A stretch of 40,644 nt of DNA from Nocardia acidivorans NBRC 108247. Its GTDB lineage: Bacteria; Actinomycetota; Actinomycetes; Mycobacteriales; Mycobacteriaceae. The stretch is taken from positions 1 through 40,644 of the forward strand of contig NZ_BDAW01000090.1 of assembly GCF_001625085.1 (NCBI RefSeq). The letters are read 5' to 3'. Position numbers and translations under genes: made by a program. The notes under the pieces were generated by a model. That model was given only the letters and a program-made list of their open reading frames with translations, was not told the DNA's origin and searched no databases. This document shows, piece by piece, positions 1 to 8,059 of the stretch; the stretch's first letter is position 1; the number at the start of each line of letters is the position of its first letter.

Positions 1-364
1 TTCGGGCGCGCACCGCCTGAACATCAAGCCCCAGGTCGACCTGTGGACCTTCCCCGACACCGGCCGCGCGATCATCGTGCTGTCCGAAGGCCGCCTGCTG
101 AACCTGGGCAACGCCACGGGCCACCCCTCGTTCGTCATGTCGAACTCGTTCTCCAACCAGGTGATCGCCCAGATCGAACTCTGGACCAAGCCGCAGGAGT
201 ACGACAACGAGGTCTACCGCCTCCCCAAGCACCTCGACGAAAAGGTCGCCCGCATCCACGTCGAGGCCCTCGGCGGCACCCTGACCAAGCTCACCAAGGA
301 CCAGGCCGAATACATCGGCGTGGACGTGGAGGGGCCGTACAAGCCCGAGCACTACCGCTACTGA
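1..364 (+). CDS. sahH: Adenosylhomocysteinase, C-terminal part (5' end outside window)
   Basis: Reading frame 2 is open from the first bases to a TGA at 362-364 and gives about 120 residues of the C-terminus of S-adenosyl-L-homocysteine hydrolase. The family reversibly splits S-adenosylhomocysteine to adenosine and homocysteine, relieving product inhibition of methyltransferases, using a tightly bound NAD+. Visible family signatures are LNLGNATGHPSFVMSNSF, the QxxAQIELW segment and the tail ending KPEHYRY, whose Lys and Tyr reach the NAD site of the neighbouring subunit in known structures. The sequence is intact to its normal end. A strong hairpin with a T-run follows at 393-423. In M. tuberculosis sahH is also next to tmk-mtrAB (recalled), which fits the order here. 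Confidence 0.97.
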   Translation, partial: SGAHRLNIKPQVDLWTFPDTGRAIIVLSEGRLLNLGNATGHPSFVMSNSFSNQVIAQIELWTKPQEYDNEVYRLPKHLDEKVARIHVEALGGTLTKLTKDQAEYIGVDVEGPYKPEHYRY

Positions 365-392
365 GCTCTAATAACCTGTAGCACAACCAGAT

Positions 393-423
393 CGGGCCGG
401 TCGCAGACGCGACCGGCCCGTTT
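393..423 (+). terminator. Intrinsic terminator after sahH
   Basis: A perfect 12-bp stem CGGGCCGGTCGC (393-404) and GCGACCGGCCCG (409-420) with loop AGAC is followed by TTT. It lies between the convergent sahH (+) and the small secreted-protein gene (-), so it may act in both directions, although the T-run is only on the plus side. Confidence 0.85.
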
Positions 424-446
424 CTGTCGTCGAGAGGCAGCCTCGA

Positions 447-722
447 CTACAGGCAGATGTCCAGGACGGGAATCCACTTGCCGCCCTTGAGGGTGCAGAG
501 GGCGGCGTTGATGAGTTCGCTTGCGCTGGAACCGGTTCCGCCGACATTGCTGGAGCCCGAGCCGCCGGAGCCGGAGTCGGCCGAGCCGGAGGGGGAGGAG
601 GTGGCTACGGGGTCGAGGGTGACGGGGGCCGCGGCGGTGGTGCCGGCGGTGGCGATCGCCGCGGCGATCGCGAACGCGCCGACGGCGGCACGCGGGAGGT
701 GGTGCGCAAGACGGGAATTCAT
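447..722 (-). CDS. Small secreted Ser/Gly-rich protein (unknown)
   Basis: A 91-residue protein starts at ATG 722, with AGGAG about nine bases upstream. The first ~30 residues form a Sec signal peptide: positive start, an Ala-rich hydrophobic core, then TTAAAP, a plausible signal-peptidase I site. The mature part has a low-complexity Ser/Gly linker (about residues 43-66) and a short C-terminal module with two cysteines, ending WIPVLDICL, which could form a disulfide. There is no lipobox. The family was not recognised. The 96-residue protein at 27719-28009 has the same build: signal peptide, low-complexity linker, two-Cys tail ending in leucine. The gene sits alone between sahH and a phosphodiesterase. 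Confidence 0.7.
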   Translation of the reverse strand: MNSRLAHHLPRAAVGAFAIAAAIATAGTTAAAPVTLDPVATSSPSGSADSGSGGSGSSNVGGTGSSASELINAALCTLKGGKWIPVLDICL

Positions 723-795
723 CAGGTGTGCTCCTTGCAGGGGGACCGGTGCGTCGCACCCTACAAGAGATGAATCACCCGTGTTTCAGTTTTGC

Positions 796-1896
796 TCACT
801 TATGGAAGGACGGGGGGAGGGGGTAGCCCTCGTCGTTCATCACCTCGCGGGCTCGATTCGGGTAGTCGGTGATGATGCCGTCCACGCCCTGGTCGAGGAC
901 CGAGCCGATGGTCTGCTTGTCGTTGACCGTCCAGGGGATGACCCGCAAGCCCAGGGCGTGGGCTCGGGCCACGTACGCCGCCGTGGTGGTGAGTGTGAAG
1001 TGGGGGTCGCCGACCTTGGCTTCGCTGTCCCAGGGGTTCACGTAGGCGGGGGAGGAGATGTCCGCGCCGAGGGCTTTGATGGCGGATAGTGGGTCGCCGG
1101 GGTGATCGGCGTAGCGGATGGGGGTTAGCCACATGCTGTCCGGTTTGAATGTGGAGTCGTCATAGAGGGCGACGGTGGGGATGGTCGGGTTCTTGGCTTT
1201 CACCAGGGGGAGGCTGCGCCAGTCGAAGCTTTGGATCTCGACCCTGTCGGTGGCACCGGCCTCGCTGATCGCGCCCAGGATGACATCCACGAATGCCTCG
1301 GGAGTGGCGGACTGTTCGGGATGTTCGGCCTCGAGTTTGGTTTCGATGTTGTAGCGCAGCTTCTCGAAGGCTCCGGGATAGGTCTTCACCAGATCGAAGA
1401 GTTCGGGTAGGCGGGCGATCCTATTGCCTGGAAGTTCTTGTGCGTCAGGGAAACCCGCGAGCTGCTTACCGCAATCCAGGGTTCGGATCTGGCTGTAGTC
1501 GAGATCGTGTACCAGTTTGCCGACATACGGGAAGTCCGGATCGTTCGGGATCGCGGGCACGGTGTCGGCGCATTTCTCGGCCAGGATCTTGGGGTCGTGC
1601 CAGATGGCAGGCACATTGTCCCGCGTCAGCACGATATCGAGTTCGAGCGTGCTCACACCCAGTTCGATGGCCTTGGCGAACCCGGGCAGCGACTCCTCGA
1701 TGGTCATACCGCGCCCGCCGCGATGCGCCTGTAGATCGAAGGTGCGCTGCGGATCGGCGTGGACACCGGAGGTCGCCGAGGTCGAACCGGAGTCCTGCGA
1801 ACTCGCGCAGGCGGTCAATCCGGCGGCGGCAACGGCCACTCCGAAGACCGCGAAAGTGCGCTTGAGCTGCGTTGACTTAACCTTTCCGAAAGTCAT
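796..1896 (-). CDS. Glycerophosphodiester phosphodiesterase lipoprotein (GlpQ-like)
   Basis: A 366-residue GDPD-family enzyme that hydrolyses glycerophosphodiesters to glycerol-3-phosphate and an alcohol, here predicted outside the membrane. The N-terminus is a lipoprotein signal with lipobox LTAC (Cys30). The GDPD core begins at AHRGGRG (His58, Arg59), followed by the EES segment, the metal-ligand stretch LELDIVL (Glu85, Asp87) and the second catalytic histidine in IWHD (His100). The C-terminal GVDGIITDYP is the typical last strand of the TIM barrel. Start at ATG 1896: a -10-like TATAGT (minus strand, 1908-1903) lies six bases upstream and no Shine-Dalgarno is visible, so the mRNA is probably leaderless. 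It is divergent from tmk. Confidence 0.9.
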   Translation of the reverse strand: MTFGKVKSTQLKRTFAVFGVAVAAAGLTACASSQDSGSTSATSGVHADPQRTFDLQAHRGGRGMTIEESLPGFAKAIELGVSTLELDIVLTRDNVPAIWHDPKILAEKCADTVPAIPNDPDFPYVGKLVHDLDYSQIRTLDCGKQLAGFPDAQELPGNRIARLPELFDLVKTYPGAFEKLRYNIETKLEAEHPEQSATPEAFVDVILGAISEAGATDRVEIQSFDWRSLPLVKAKNPTIPTVALYDDSTFKPDSMWLTPIRYADHPGDPLSAIKALGADISSPAYVNPWDSEAKVGDPHFTLTTTAAYVARAHALGLRVIPWTVNDKQTIGSVLDQGVDGIITDYPNRAREVMNDEGYPLPPSFHK

Positions 1897-1968
1897 GGCC
1901 GGACTATAGCGACATTCGAGCGGTTACCACGGGAGCCCCACCCGGGCGCATTCGGTACGCTCGCGGCC
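1897..1968. promoter_or_regulatory. Divergent promoter region, GDPD and tmk, both apparently leaderless
   Basis: The 72-bp gap holds two back-to-back -10-like elements. On the minus strand TATAGT (1908-1903) is followed by six bases and the GDPD ATG. On the plus strand TACGCT (1956-1961) is followed by seven bases and the tmk ATG. No convincing -35 or ribosome binding site is seen for either gene. The spacing places both transcription starts at or next to the initiation codons, as is common in mycobacteria. Confidence 0.6.
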
Positions 1969-2616
1969 ATGGGTGTGCTGGTTCCGGTGGAAGGGCTCGA
2001 CGGTGCGGGTAAACGCACGCTGACCGATGCCGTCATCTCGGATCTGCGCGCCCGCGGTCTACGCGTGGCGACACTGGCGTTTCCGCGCTACGGGGTCTCG
2101 GTCTACGCTGATCTGGCGGCCGAGGCGCTGCGCGGCCGGCACGGCGATCTCGCCGATTCGGTGAACGCCATGGCATTGCTGTTCGCCCGCGATCGCGCCG
2201 ACGCGCGCGATGAACTCTCGAAATTGCTGGCGGACAATGACATTGTGCTGCTGGATCGCTATGTGGCCTCCAACGCCGCCTATTCGGCGGCCCGGTTGAC
2301 AGAGGATGCCGACGGCGAAATCGTGGCCTGGGTAGCCGAATTGGAGTTTGCGAGGTTTGCCATGCCTGTCCCGGATGTCCAGATCCTTTTGGATGTCCCG
2401 GTGGAAATCGCCGAGGAACGCGCCCGGCAGCGTGGTGCGCAGGACGCGACGCGCGCACTCGACGCGTACGAAAAAGATGGTGGGCTGCAACGCCGGACCG
2501 GAACCGTCTACCGTGAGCTTGCCGAAACCAACTGGCACGGAACGTGGTGGGTGCATCGGAGCGGTGACGATCCGGCAACACTTGCCGCGCGGCTCGCGGA
2601 AATCGTTGGCGGATAG
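1969..2616 (+). CDS. tmk: Thymidylate kinase
   Basis: A 215-residue dTMP kinase that phosphorylates dTMP to dTDP with ATP in the last specific step of dTTP supply. The P-loop is EGLDGAGKRTL (about residues 8-18), with Lys-Arg-Thr instead of the usual Lys-Ser/Thr-Thr; from memory this is also the form in M. tuberculosis Tmk. ATLAFPRYG follows, then the dTMP-binding DRYVASNAAYSAAR (from about residue 99) and an Arg-rich lid near residues 145-160. The length is normal. It precedes mtrA by 77 bases on the same strand, as in mycobacteria. The start is probably leaderless. Confidence 0.96.
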   Translation: MGVLVPVEGLDGAGKRTLTDAVISDLRARGLRVATLAFPRYGVSVYADLAAEALRGRHGDLADSVNAMALLFARDRADARDELSKLLADNDIVLLDRYVASNAAYSAARLTEDADGEIVAWVAELEFARFAMPVPDVQILLDVPVEIAEERARQRGAQDATRALDAYEKDGGLQRRTGTVYRELAETNWHGTWWVHRSGDDPATLAARLAEIVGG

Positions 2617-2693
2617 GGTTGGATGTGCGCCGACAGGTCACGAGTGTAGGCGTGGCGGCCTGATTGGAGCCGGAGAGGTGACAACATAGTCTT

Positions 2694-3371
2694 ATGAAGC
2701 CCAAGATTCTGGTCGTCGACGACGATATGGCTCTCGCTGAGATGCTCACGATCGTCTTGCGGGGTGAGGGATTCGACCCTCACGTCGTCGGTGACGGCAC
2801 GCAGGCGCTGACCGCGGTCCGGGAGCTGCGCCCGGATCTCGTGTTGCTGGATCTCATGCTGCCCGGCATGAACGGTATCGATGTATGCCGGGTGCTGCGA
2901 GCCGATTCGGGAGTGCCCATCGTGATGCTGACGGCGAAGACCGATACGGTCGACGTCGTCCTGGGGTTGGAGTCTGGCGCCGACGATTACATCGTCAAGC
3001 CGTTCAAGCCGAAGGAACTCGTTGCTCGTGTGCGGGCCCGCCTGCGCCGCACCGAGGAAGAGCCACAGGAACTGCTGTCCATCGCGGACATCGTCATCGA
3101 CGTGCCGGCGCACAAGGTGACCCGCGGCGGTACGCAGATCTCGCTCACTCCACTGGAATTCGATCTGCTGGTGGCGCTCGCTCGTAAGCCCCGCCAGGTG
3201 TTCACCCGTGAGGTGCTGCTCGAACAGGTCTGGGGTTACCGGCACGCCGCCGATACCCGCCTGGTCAATGTGCACGTCCAGCGGTTGCGCGCCAAGGTGG
3301 AGAAGGATCCCGAGAATCCGGAGATCGTACTGACCGTGCGCGGGGTGGGTTACAAGGCCGGACCGCCGTGA
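2694..3371 (+). CDS. mtrA: Two-component response regulator MtrA
   Basis: A 225-residue OmpR-family response regulator. The receiver domain has the acidic pair in VVDDD, the phospho-acceptor Asp53 in LLDLMLPG, Thr in MLTAKT and Lys in VKPFKP. A winged-helix DNA-binding domain occupies about residues 130-225 and ends with VHVQRLRAKVEKDPENP and VRGVGYKAG. MtrA of mycobacteria controls cell division, DnaA expression and peptidoglycan hydrolases. Its stop overlaps the mtrB GTG start by four bases, so translation is probably coupled. GGAGAGG lies about 15 bases before the ATG, farther than ideal. Confidence 0.98.
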   Translation: MKPKILVVDDDMALAEMLTIVLRGEGFDPHVVGDGTQALTAVRELRPDLVLLDLMLPGMNGIDVCRVLRADSGVPIVMLTAKTDTVDVVLGLESGADDYIVKPFKPKELVARVRARLRRTEEEPQELLSIADIVIDVPAHKVTRGGTQISLTPLEFDLLVALARKPRQVFTREVLLEQVWGYRHAADTRLVNVHVQRLRAKVEKDPENPEIVLTVRGVGYKAGPP

Positions 3372-5290
3372 TCGCTGGCTCCAGAAACCGCGTTCAGCGG
3401 TGGCTGGCGGTAGTGGTGGCCTGGTTTCGCACCGTAGGTGAGCGACTGGGCCACGTCTGGCGTGGTTCGCTGCAACTGCGCGTTGTCGTGTCCACCCTCA
3501 CCCTGTCACTGATCGTGATCACGATTCTCGGAGTCGTGCTCACCTCGCAGATCACCGACAGGCTGTTGGACGCGAAGATCAATGCGGCCGTCGAGGAGAT
3601 GAGTCGCGCCCGGAATACGGTGCAGGCCACCCTCACCGGCGTGCACGACTCCAGCACCCAGCTGGCTCGATTGGAGGATGCCCGCCGCGCCCTGGCCGGG
3701 GGCGGCGGCTCCCAATCCGGCGGCGCGGCAGGCAGTTACGACTCCGCGCTGGCCATGGTCGGCGACAGCCAATCCGAGCTGTCCGCCGGACCCATTCAGG
3801 AAATCCCGCCCGAGCTACGGCATTTCGTGCAGGAGCGCCAGGTCAGCTATCAGTTCGCGACGGTCTCCGATCCGGACGGCTATCGCGGCTCGGCGCTGGT
3901 CATCGGCAGCCCCGCCGCCGATATCCCGACCCTCGAGATCTACCTGATCTTCCCGCTCACCAATGAGAAGCGATCGCTCGACCTCATGCGCGGCACCATG
4001 CTCATCGGCGGCATCGTGCTGCTGGTGCTGCTGGCCGCCATCACCGCCCTGGTGACGCGACAGGTGGTGCTGCCCATTCGATCCGCCGCCCGGATCGCCT
4101 CCCGCTTCGCCGACGGACGACTGAAAGAGCGAATGCTCGTCAGAGGGGAGGACGACATGGCCAGGCTGGCCATGTCGTTCAACGAGATGGCCGAAAGCCT
4201 CTCCAACCAGATCACCCAGCTCGAGGAATTCGGAAACCTACAGCGCCGCTTCACCTCCGACGTCAGCCATGAGCTGCGCACACCGCTGACCACCGTCCGC
4301 ATGGCCGCCGATCTCATCCACGGCTCCAGCGACGATCTCGATCCCGCCCTCGCCCGCTCGGCGGAATTGCTTGTGAACGAACTGGATCGGTTCGAGGGAC
4401 TGCTCAACGATCTGCTCGAGATCAGCCGCCACGACGCGGGTGTGGCCGAGCTGCAGGTGGAATCGCTCGATGTGCGCATGTGCGCGCGGGCCGCGGTCTC
4501 CACCGTGCGGCACCTGGCCAAGGAATCCGGTGTCGAACTCGTCGTCGACATGCCCCAGGAACCCCTTGTGGCAGAGGTCGATCCGCGCCGCGTCGAGCGG
4601 GTGCTGCGCAATCTGCTCGCCAATGCCATCGACCACAGCGAGGGCAAACCCGTGCTCATGCGCATGCGCGGTGACGGCGACGCCAATGCCGTCGCCATCG
4701 TGGTGCGTGATCAGGGCGTGGGTCTGCGGCCCGGCGAGGAGAAACTGGTCTTCAACCGCTTCTGGCGTTCGGATCCCTCGCGCATGCGGCGTTCCGGCGG
4801 AACCGGTTTGGGCCTGTCCATCAGCGTCGAGGACGCCAACCTGCACGAGGGCAAACTCGAGGCATGGGGTGAGATCGGCGTCGGCGCGAGCTTCCGCCTC
4901 ACCCTGCCGCTGGTGCGCAGCAAGAAACTCGGCGTCAGCCCGCTGCCGCTGGAACCGGCCAAATCCCGCGGCGGCATCACCCCCGAACAACTCGCCCTCG
5001 ATATCGGCAAGGCGGACGCGACCGACCACACCGACGTCACCCCAACCGAATTCGAGCTCGCCGCAGCCGACCCCATCGACCCGGCCACCGGCGAACCCTA
5101 CGAACTGGCCACCGCCGAACCCTACGAACAACCGGTGGCCGAACCCGAAACCGCCCCCGCCGCATCGGAATCCGACCCACCTCACGATCCGCACACCGCG
5201 CTACCGCTCACCCCCGACGGCGATGGCTCACCGAAGACCGGCACCACCGATGGCACCGTGCTCGCGGATTCTGGGGATGGAGAAAAATGA
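3368..5290 (+). CDS. mtrB: Sensor histidine kinase MtrB
   Basis: A 640-residue membrane histidine kinase, partner of MtrA. Transmembrane segments lie near residues 38-61 and 210-230, flanking an extracytoplasmic sensor region. Then come a HAMP domain (about 231-285), the dimerisation/phosphotransfer helix with FTSDVSHELRTPL (His301), and the ATPase domain with N-, G1- and G2-box segments (NLLANAIDH, DQGVGL, GGTGLGLSI). From about residue 525 the protein continues as an acidic, Pro/Glu/Thr-rich tail with repeats such as GEPYELATAEPYE. From memory M. tuberculosis MtrB is about 70 residues shorter. The GTG start overlaps the mtrA stop (GTGA), and the stop overlaps the lpqB start (ATGA). Confidence 0.97.
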   Translation: MIAGSRNRVQRWLAVVVAWFRTVGERLGHVWRGSLQLRVVVSTLTLSLIVITILGVVLTSQITDRLLDAKINAAVEEMSRARNTVQATLTGVHDSSTQLARLEDARRALAGGGGSQSGGAAGSYDSALAMVGDSQSELSAGPIQEIPPELRHFVQERQVSYQFATVSDPDGYRGSALVIGSPAADIPTLEIYLIFPLTNEKRSLDLMRGTMLIGGIVLLVLLAAITALVTRQVVLPIRSAARIASRFADGRLKERMLVRGEDDMARLAMSFNEMAESLSNQITQLEEFGNLQRRFTSDVSHELRTPLTTVRMAADLIHGSSDDLDPALARSAELLVNELDRFEGLLNDLLEISRHDAGVAELQVESLDVRMCARAAVSTVRHLAKESGVELVVDMPQEPLVAEVDPRRVERVLRNLLANAIDHSEGKPVLMRMRGDGDANAVAIVVRDQGVGLRPGEEKLVFNRFWRSDPSRMRRSGGTGLGLSISVEDANLHEGKLEAWGEIGVGASFRLTLPLVRSKKLGVSPLPLEPAKSRGGITPEQLALDIGKADATDHTDVTPTEFELAAADPIDPATGEPYELATAEPYEQPVAEPETAPAASESDPPHDPHTALPLTPDGDGSPKTGTTDGTVLADSGDGEK

Positions 5291-7218
5291 GGGAACGTGA
5301 CCCACTGATCTCGCGAGATGTGGGTAACTTCCCAACCATCCCGAACCGCAGCCGAGGACGTAACCGCCGGTCCGGGATCGGAGTCTCGCCGCGCCCGGCG
5401 ACCGGCGAAAGTCGCGGGGAAGCGGGTTCGCAGTCGCGCCTCGCAAGGGCGCTGGTGGTTGTCGCATGCCTGGTGGGCCTCACCGCGTGCGCGAACCTAC
5501 CCGATTCCTCCGCCCCGCAAGCGCTGGGAACGCTGGACCGGCAACCCACCAGTGCCGGTCCCACCCCGCCGATTTCGGGTCGCGAACCCGATCAGCTGCT
5601 GCGCGACTTCCTCCAGGCCACCGCCGACCCCACCAACCGGCATCAGGCGGCCCGGCAATTCCTCTCGCCCGCGGCCAATGTGCGCTGGGACGACGCCGCC
5701 GGAACCACCATCGTGGACCGGCCCGACACCCTGCGCGAATCCCGCACCGCCGACTCCGCCACCTATGTGATCCGCGCCCGCAAGATCGGTGAACTCGCCG
5801 CCGACGGCGCCTACCGGGCCGGCGACGGCACGCTGGAGAACAAGGTCGAGATGGTGAAGGTCGACGGCGAATGGCGGGTCGACGAACTCCCGCCCGGGGT
5901 CATCATCGAGCAGACCGCCTTCGCCAAGTCCTACAAGCGGTACTCGCTGTTCTTCCCGAATCTCTCCGGGATGGCCATGGTTCCGGACCTGCGCTGGATC
6001 TCCGCGCGCAAGGACCAACTGCCGCAACGACTCATGGGCCTGCTCGCCGAGGGCTCGCAGCAGGCGCTCGCACCCGCGGTGCGCAATCCGCTCTCGGGCG
6101 GGGTGACCCTGCGCGGACCCATCACCAAGCCCAATGGCGAGACCGACAATGTCGGCGTCGGCTCGGGCGGGGTGCAGATCGACTTCGCCGGCGCCGCCGC
6201 CCTCGACCCGAAGGCCAAGGAGCTCTTGGCAACCCAGGTCGTGCTCACCCTCGCCGGGGCCGAGGTGCTCGGACCGTATCTGCTGCTCGCCGACGGCAAA
6301 CCGCTCGACGACCGCTACGCCGCCACCGGCTGGAACCGCGCCGACGTGGAGTCCATGAGCCCGGATGCCATCGCGCACAATCGCGCCGGACTGCACGCCG
6401 TGCGCGACGGCTCACTGGTCGCGGTCACCGAGAACGGCATCACCGCCGCACCCGGCTTCTTCGGCACCACGCACACCCTGCAATCGGTGGCGCTCTCCCC
6501 GGACGGGCAGCTCGTCGCGGCCGTCGCCAATTCCGGCCGCCCCGAACCGGAACCGGGCCGCACGCTGATCATCGGGACCTACGACGGCCAGGGTTTCCCG
6601 GTCGCCACCGGCGGCACCTTCACCCGCCCGTCCTGGCCTTCGGACGGCACCTCGGCCTGGGCCGTCGTGGACGGCGACCGGGTGATCCGCGCCGTGCACG
6701 ACCGCAGCACCGGCAATGTCTCGGTCCAGGACGTCGGCATCACCGAATTGACCGCCGCCACCGCCAATTCCAACTCCCCGCGCGGACCCATCACCGAATT
6801 GCGCATCTCGCCCTCGGGCGCACGCGCGGCCCTGATCGCCAACGGCAAGGTGTACGTCGCGGTGGTCGCACCGCAGTCCGGCGGCAAGTTCGCGCTCACC
6901 TCCCCGCTGCCCCTGGCGGTCGGTTTGAGCACCAACGCGGTCTCGGTGGACTGGCAGAGCGATGAACGTGTCATTGTCACGCGAGAGGGCAATGTGGACC
7001 CCGTTGCGGGGGTGCTGGTGGACGGCTCCGGATTCCAGCCGCAGACCACCCAGAACCTCACCCCGCCGGTGCGCGTGGTCAGCGTCTCGCCCGACCACGA
7101 ATACGTCGCCGACTCCCGTGCCGTCCTCGAACTGACCCGCAATCCCGAAGGCGGCGAATACTACTGGCGCGAAGTTCCGGGTCTCGGCGGCAATGCGGTC
7201 CCGGTGCTGCCGGGCTAG
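5287..7218 (+). CDS. lpqB: Lipoprotein LpqB, MtrAB-associated
   Basis: A 643-residue lipoprotein with a GerMN-type domain (about residues 250-360) and a C-terminal beta-propeller-like region. In mycobacteria LpqB binds the MtrB sensor domain and tunes MtrA signalling and cell-wall integrity. The lipobox is LTAC with Cys68, followed by ANLPDSSAPQ, recognisable in the family. The signal peptide is odd: some 50 hydrophilic, Arg-rich residues precede the hydrophobic core. No better start exists: the only other in-frame candidates are GTG at residue 12 and CTG/GTG inside the hydrophobic stretch. The ATG overlaps the mtrB stop, which supports it. Confidence 0.95.
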   Translation: MRERDPLISRDVGNFPTIPNRSRGRNRRSGIGVSPRPATGESRGEAGSQSRLARALVVVACLVGLTACANLPDSSAPQALGTLDRQPTSAGPTPPISGREPDQLLRDFLQATADPTNRHQAARQFLSPAANVRWDDAAGTTIVDRPDTLRESRTADSATYVIRARKIGELAADGAYRAGDGTLENKVEMVKVDGEWRVDELPPGVIIEQTAFAKSYKRYSLFFPNLSGMAMVPDLRWISARKDQLPQRLMGLLAEGSQQALAPAVRNPLSGGVTLRGPITKPNGETDNVGVGSGGVQIDFAGAAALDPKAKELLATQVVLTLAGAEVLGPYLLLADGKPLDDRYAATGWNRADVESMSPDAIAHNRAGLHAVRDGSLVAVTENGITAAPGFFGTTHTLQSVALSPDGQLVAAVANSGRPEPEPGRTLIIGTYDGQGFPVATGGTFTRPSWPSDGTSAWAVVDGDRVIRAVHDRSTGNVSVQDVGITELTAATANSNSPRGPITELRISPSGARAALIANGKVYVAVVAPQSGGKFALTSPLPLAVGLSTNAVSVDWQSDERVIVTREGNVDPVAGVLVDGSGFQPQTTQNLTPPVRVVSVSPDHEYVADSRAVLELTRNPEGGEYYWREVPGLGGNAVPVLPG

Positions 7219-7233
7219 GCGCACACTGGGGGC

Positions 7234-7878
7234 ATGGGGGAGCTGCTGGATCTGATCCTGCCGCGCGCCTGCGGCGGTTGCGGGGTGAGCGGCACCGCGT
7301 GGTGCGCGCGCTGCGCGGTGGCGCTCTCCGGACCACCGATCCGCCTGCGCCCCAGGGCCGATCCCGGTGTGCCGTGCTGGGCGCTCGCGCCCTACCGGGG
7401 TGCGGCCCGGCGCGCGGTACTCGCTGCCAAGGAGGAGCGACGCGCCGATCTGGCGCACTCGCTGGGGGTGGCCCTGGCCAGGGGGCTGGATCATTTGCGG
7501 GACGGCGCGCGGCCCCTGATTCTGGTCCCCGCGCCCACGCGCCGGGTGGCCGCCCGGCGTCGCGGCGGTGATCCGGTACTGCGTTCCGCGCACGTCGCGG
7601 CGAGTTGGCTGCCCGATTGCCGAATGGTCCGGGCACTGCGCATGCGCCCGGGTGTGCGGGATTCGGTCGGCCTGAATCGCAGCGATCGCCAGCGCAATCT
7701 ACGAGGGCGGATCATCGTAGCCCCCGGCTGCGCCGGCAGCGCCCGATTTCCGGCAAATGCCGAGGTAGTGCTTATCGATGACGTGCTGACCACGGGAGCC
7801 ACGGTGTGCGAATCGACCCGTGCGCTACACGAGGCCGGAGTGACCCTTCGTGCCGCGCTGGTTACCTGCCACGCTTGA
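7234..7878 (+). CDS. comF: ComF-family phosphoribosyltransferase-like protein
   Basis: A 214-residue ComF/GntX-family protein. It has an N-terminal four-cysteine zinc-binding motif (Cys13, Cys16, Cys24, Cys27) and a type I phosphoribosyltransferase fold with the PRPP loop VVLIDDVLTTGATV near residues 173-186. In naturally competent bacteria ComF helps single-stranded DNA uptake; the role in actinobacteria is not settled. It starts 15 bases after lpqB with no clear ribosome binding site and is likely the last gene of the mtrAB-lpqB transcript. The same order lpqB-comF-hpf is recalled from M. tuberculosis. Confidence 0.92.
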   Translation: MGELLDLILPRACGGCGVSGTAWCARCAVALSGPPIRLRPRADPGVPCWALAPYRGAARRAVLAAKEERRADLAHSLGVALARGLDHLRDGARPLILVPAPTRRVAARRRGGDPVLRSAHVAASWLPDCRMVRALRMRPGVRDSVGLNRSDRQRNLRGRIIVAPGCAGSARFPANAEVVLIDDVLTTGATVCESTRALHEAGVTLRAALVTCHA

Positions 7879-7924
7879 TTCTTCGAAATTTGCGTGAACA
7901 CTGGCGGACAGGTCGCTGGCGAAC

Positions 7925-8059
7925 TAGCGTGGCGATCAGACACCCGAACTCGAAGTTTGGAGGTGGCGCCTCGGACATGATGTGCCGGGCGATTTCGATC
8001 GGCACACGCTTCAATCCCGCCGCGTGAGCGATTTGTGCGGCCAGATCCGGGAGGTACGC
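7925..8059 (+). promoter_or_regulatory. hpf leader with inverted repeat
   Basis: The 181 bases between comF and hpf hold a -10-like TAGCGT (7928-7933), a strong Shine-Dalgarno-like GGAGGT (7959-7964), and a perfect 7-bp inverted repeat TGTGCCG (7981-7987) / CGGCACA (8000-8006) with a 12-base loop. The repeat lies inside a possible 16-codon leader ORF that ends 32 bases before the hpf start. An operator and an RNA hairpin are both possible. Confidence 0.35.
7977..8027 (+). CDS. Possible 16-residue leader peptide before hpf
   Basis: ATG ATG at 7977-7982 opens a 16-codon frame, MMCRAISIGTRFNPAA, stopping at TGA 8025-8027. GGAGGT lies about twelve bases before the ATG. It overlaps the inverted repeat 7981-8006, so its translation would open that hairpin. 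This is inferred from position only; nothing in the peptide is recognisable and it may be chance. Confidence 0.2.
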   Translation: MMCRAISIGTRFNPAA

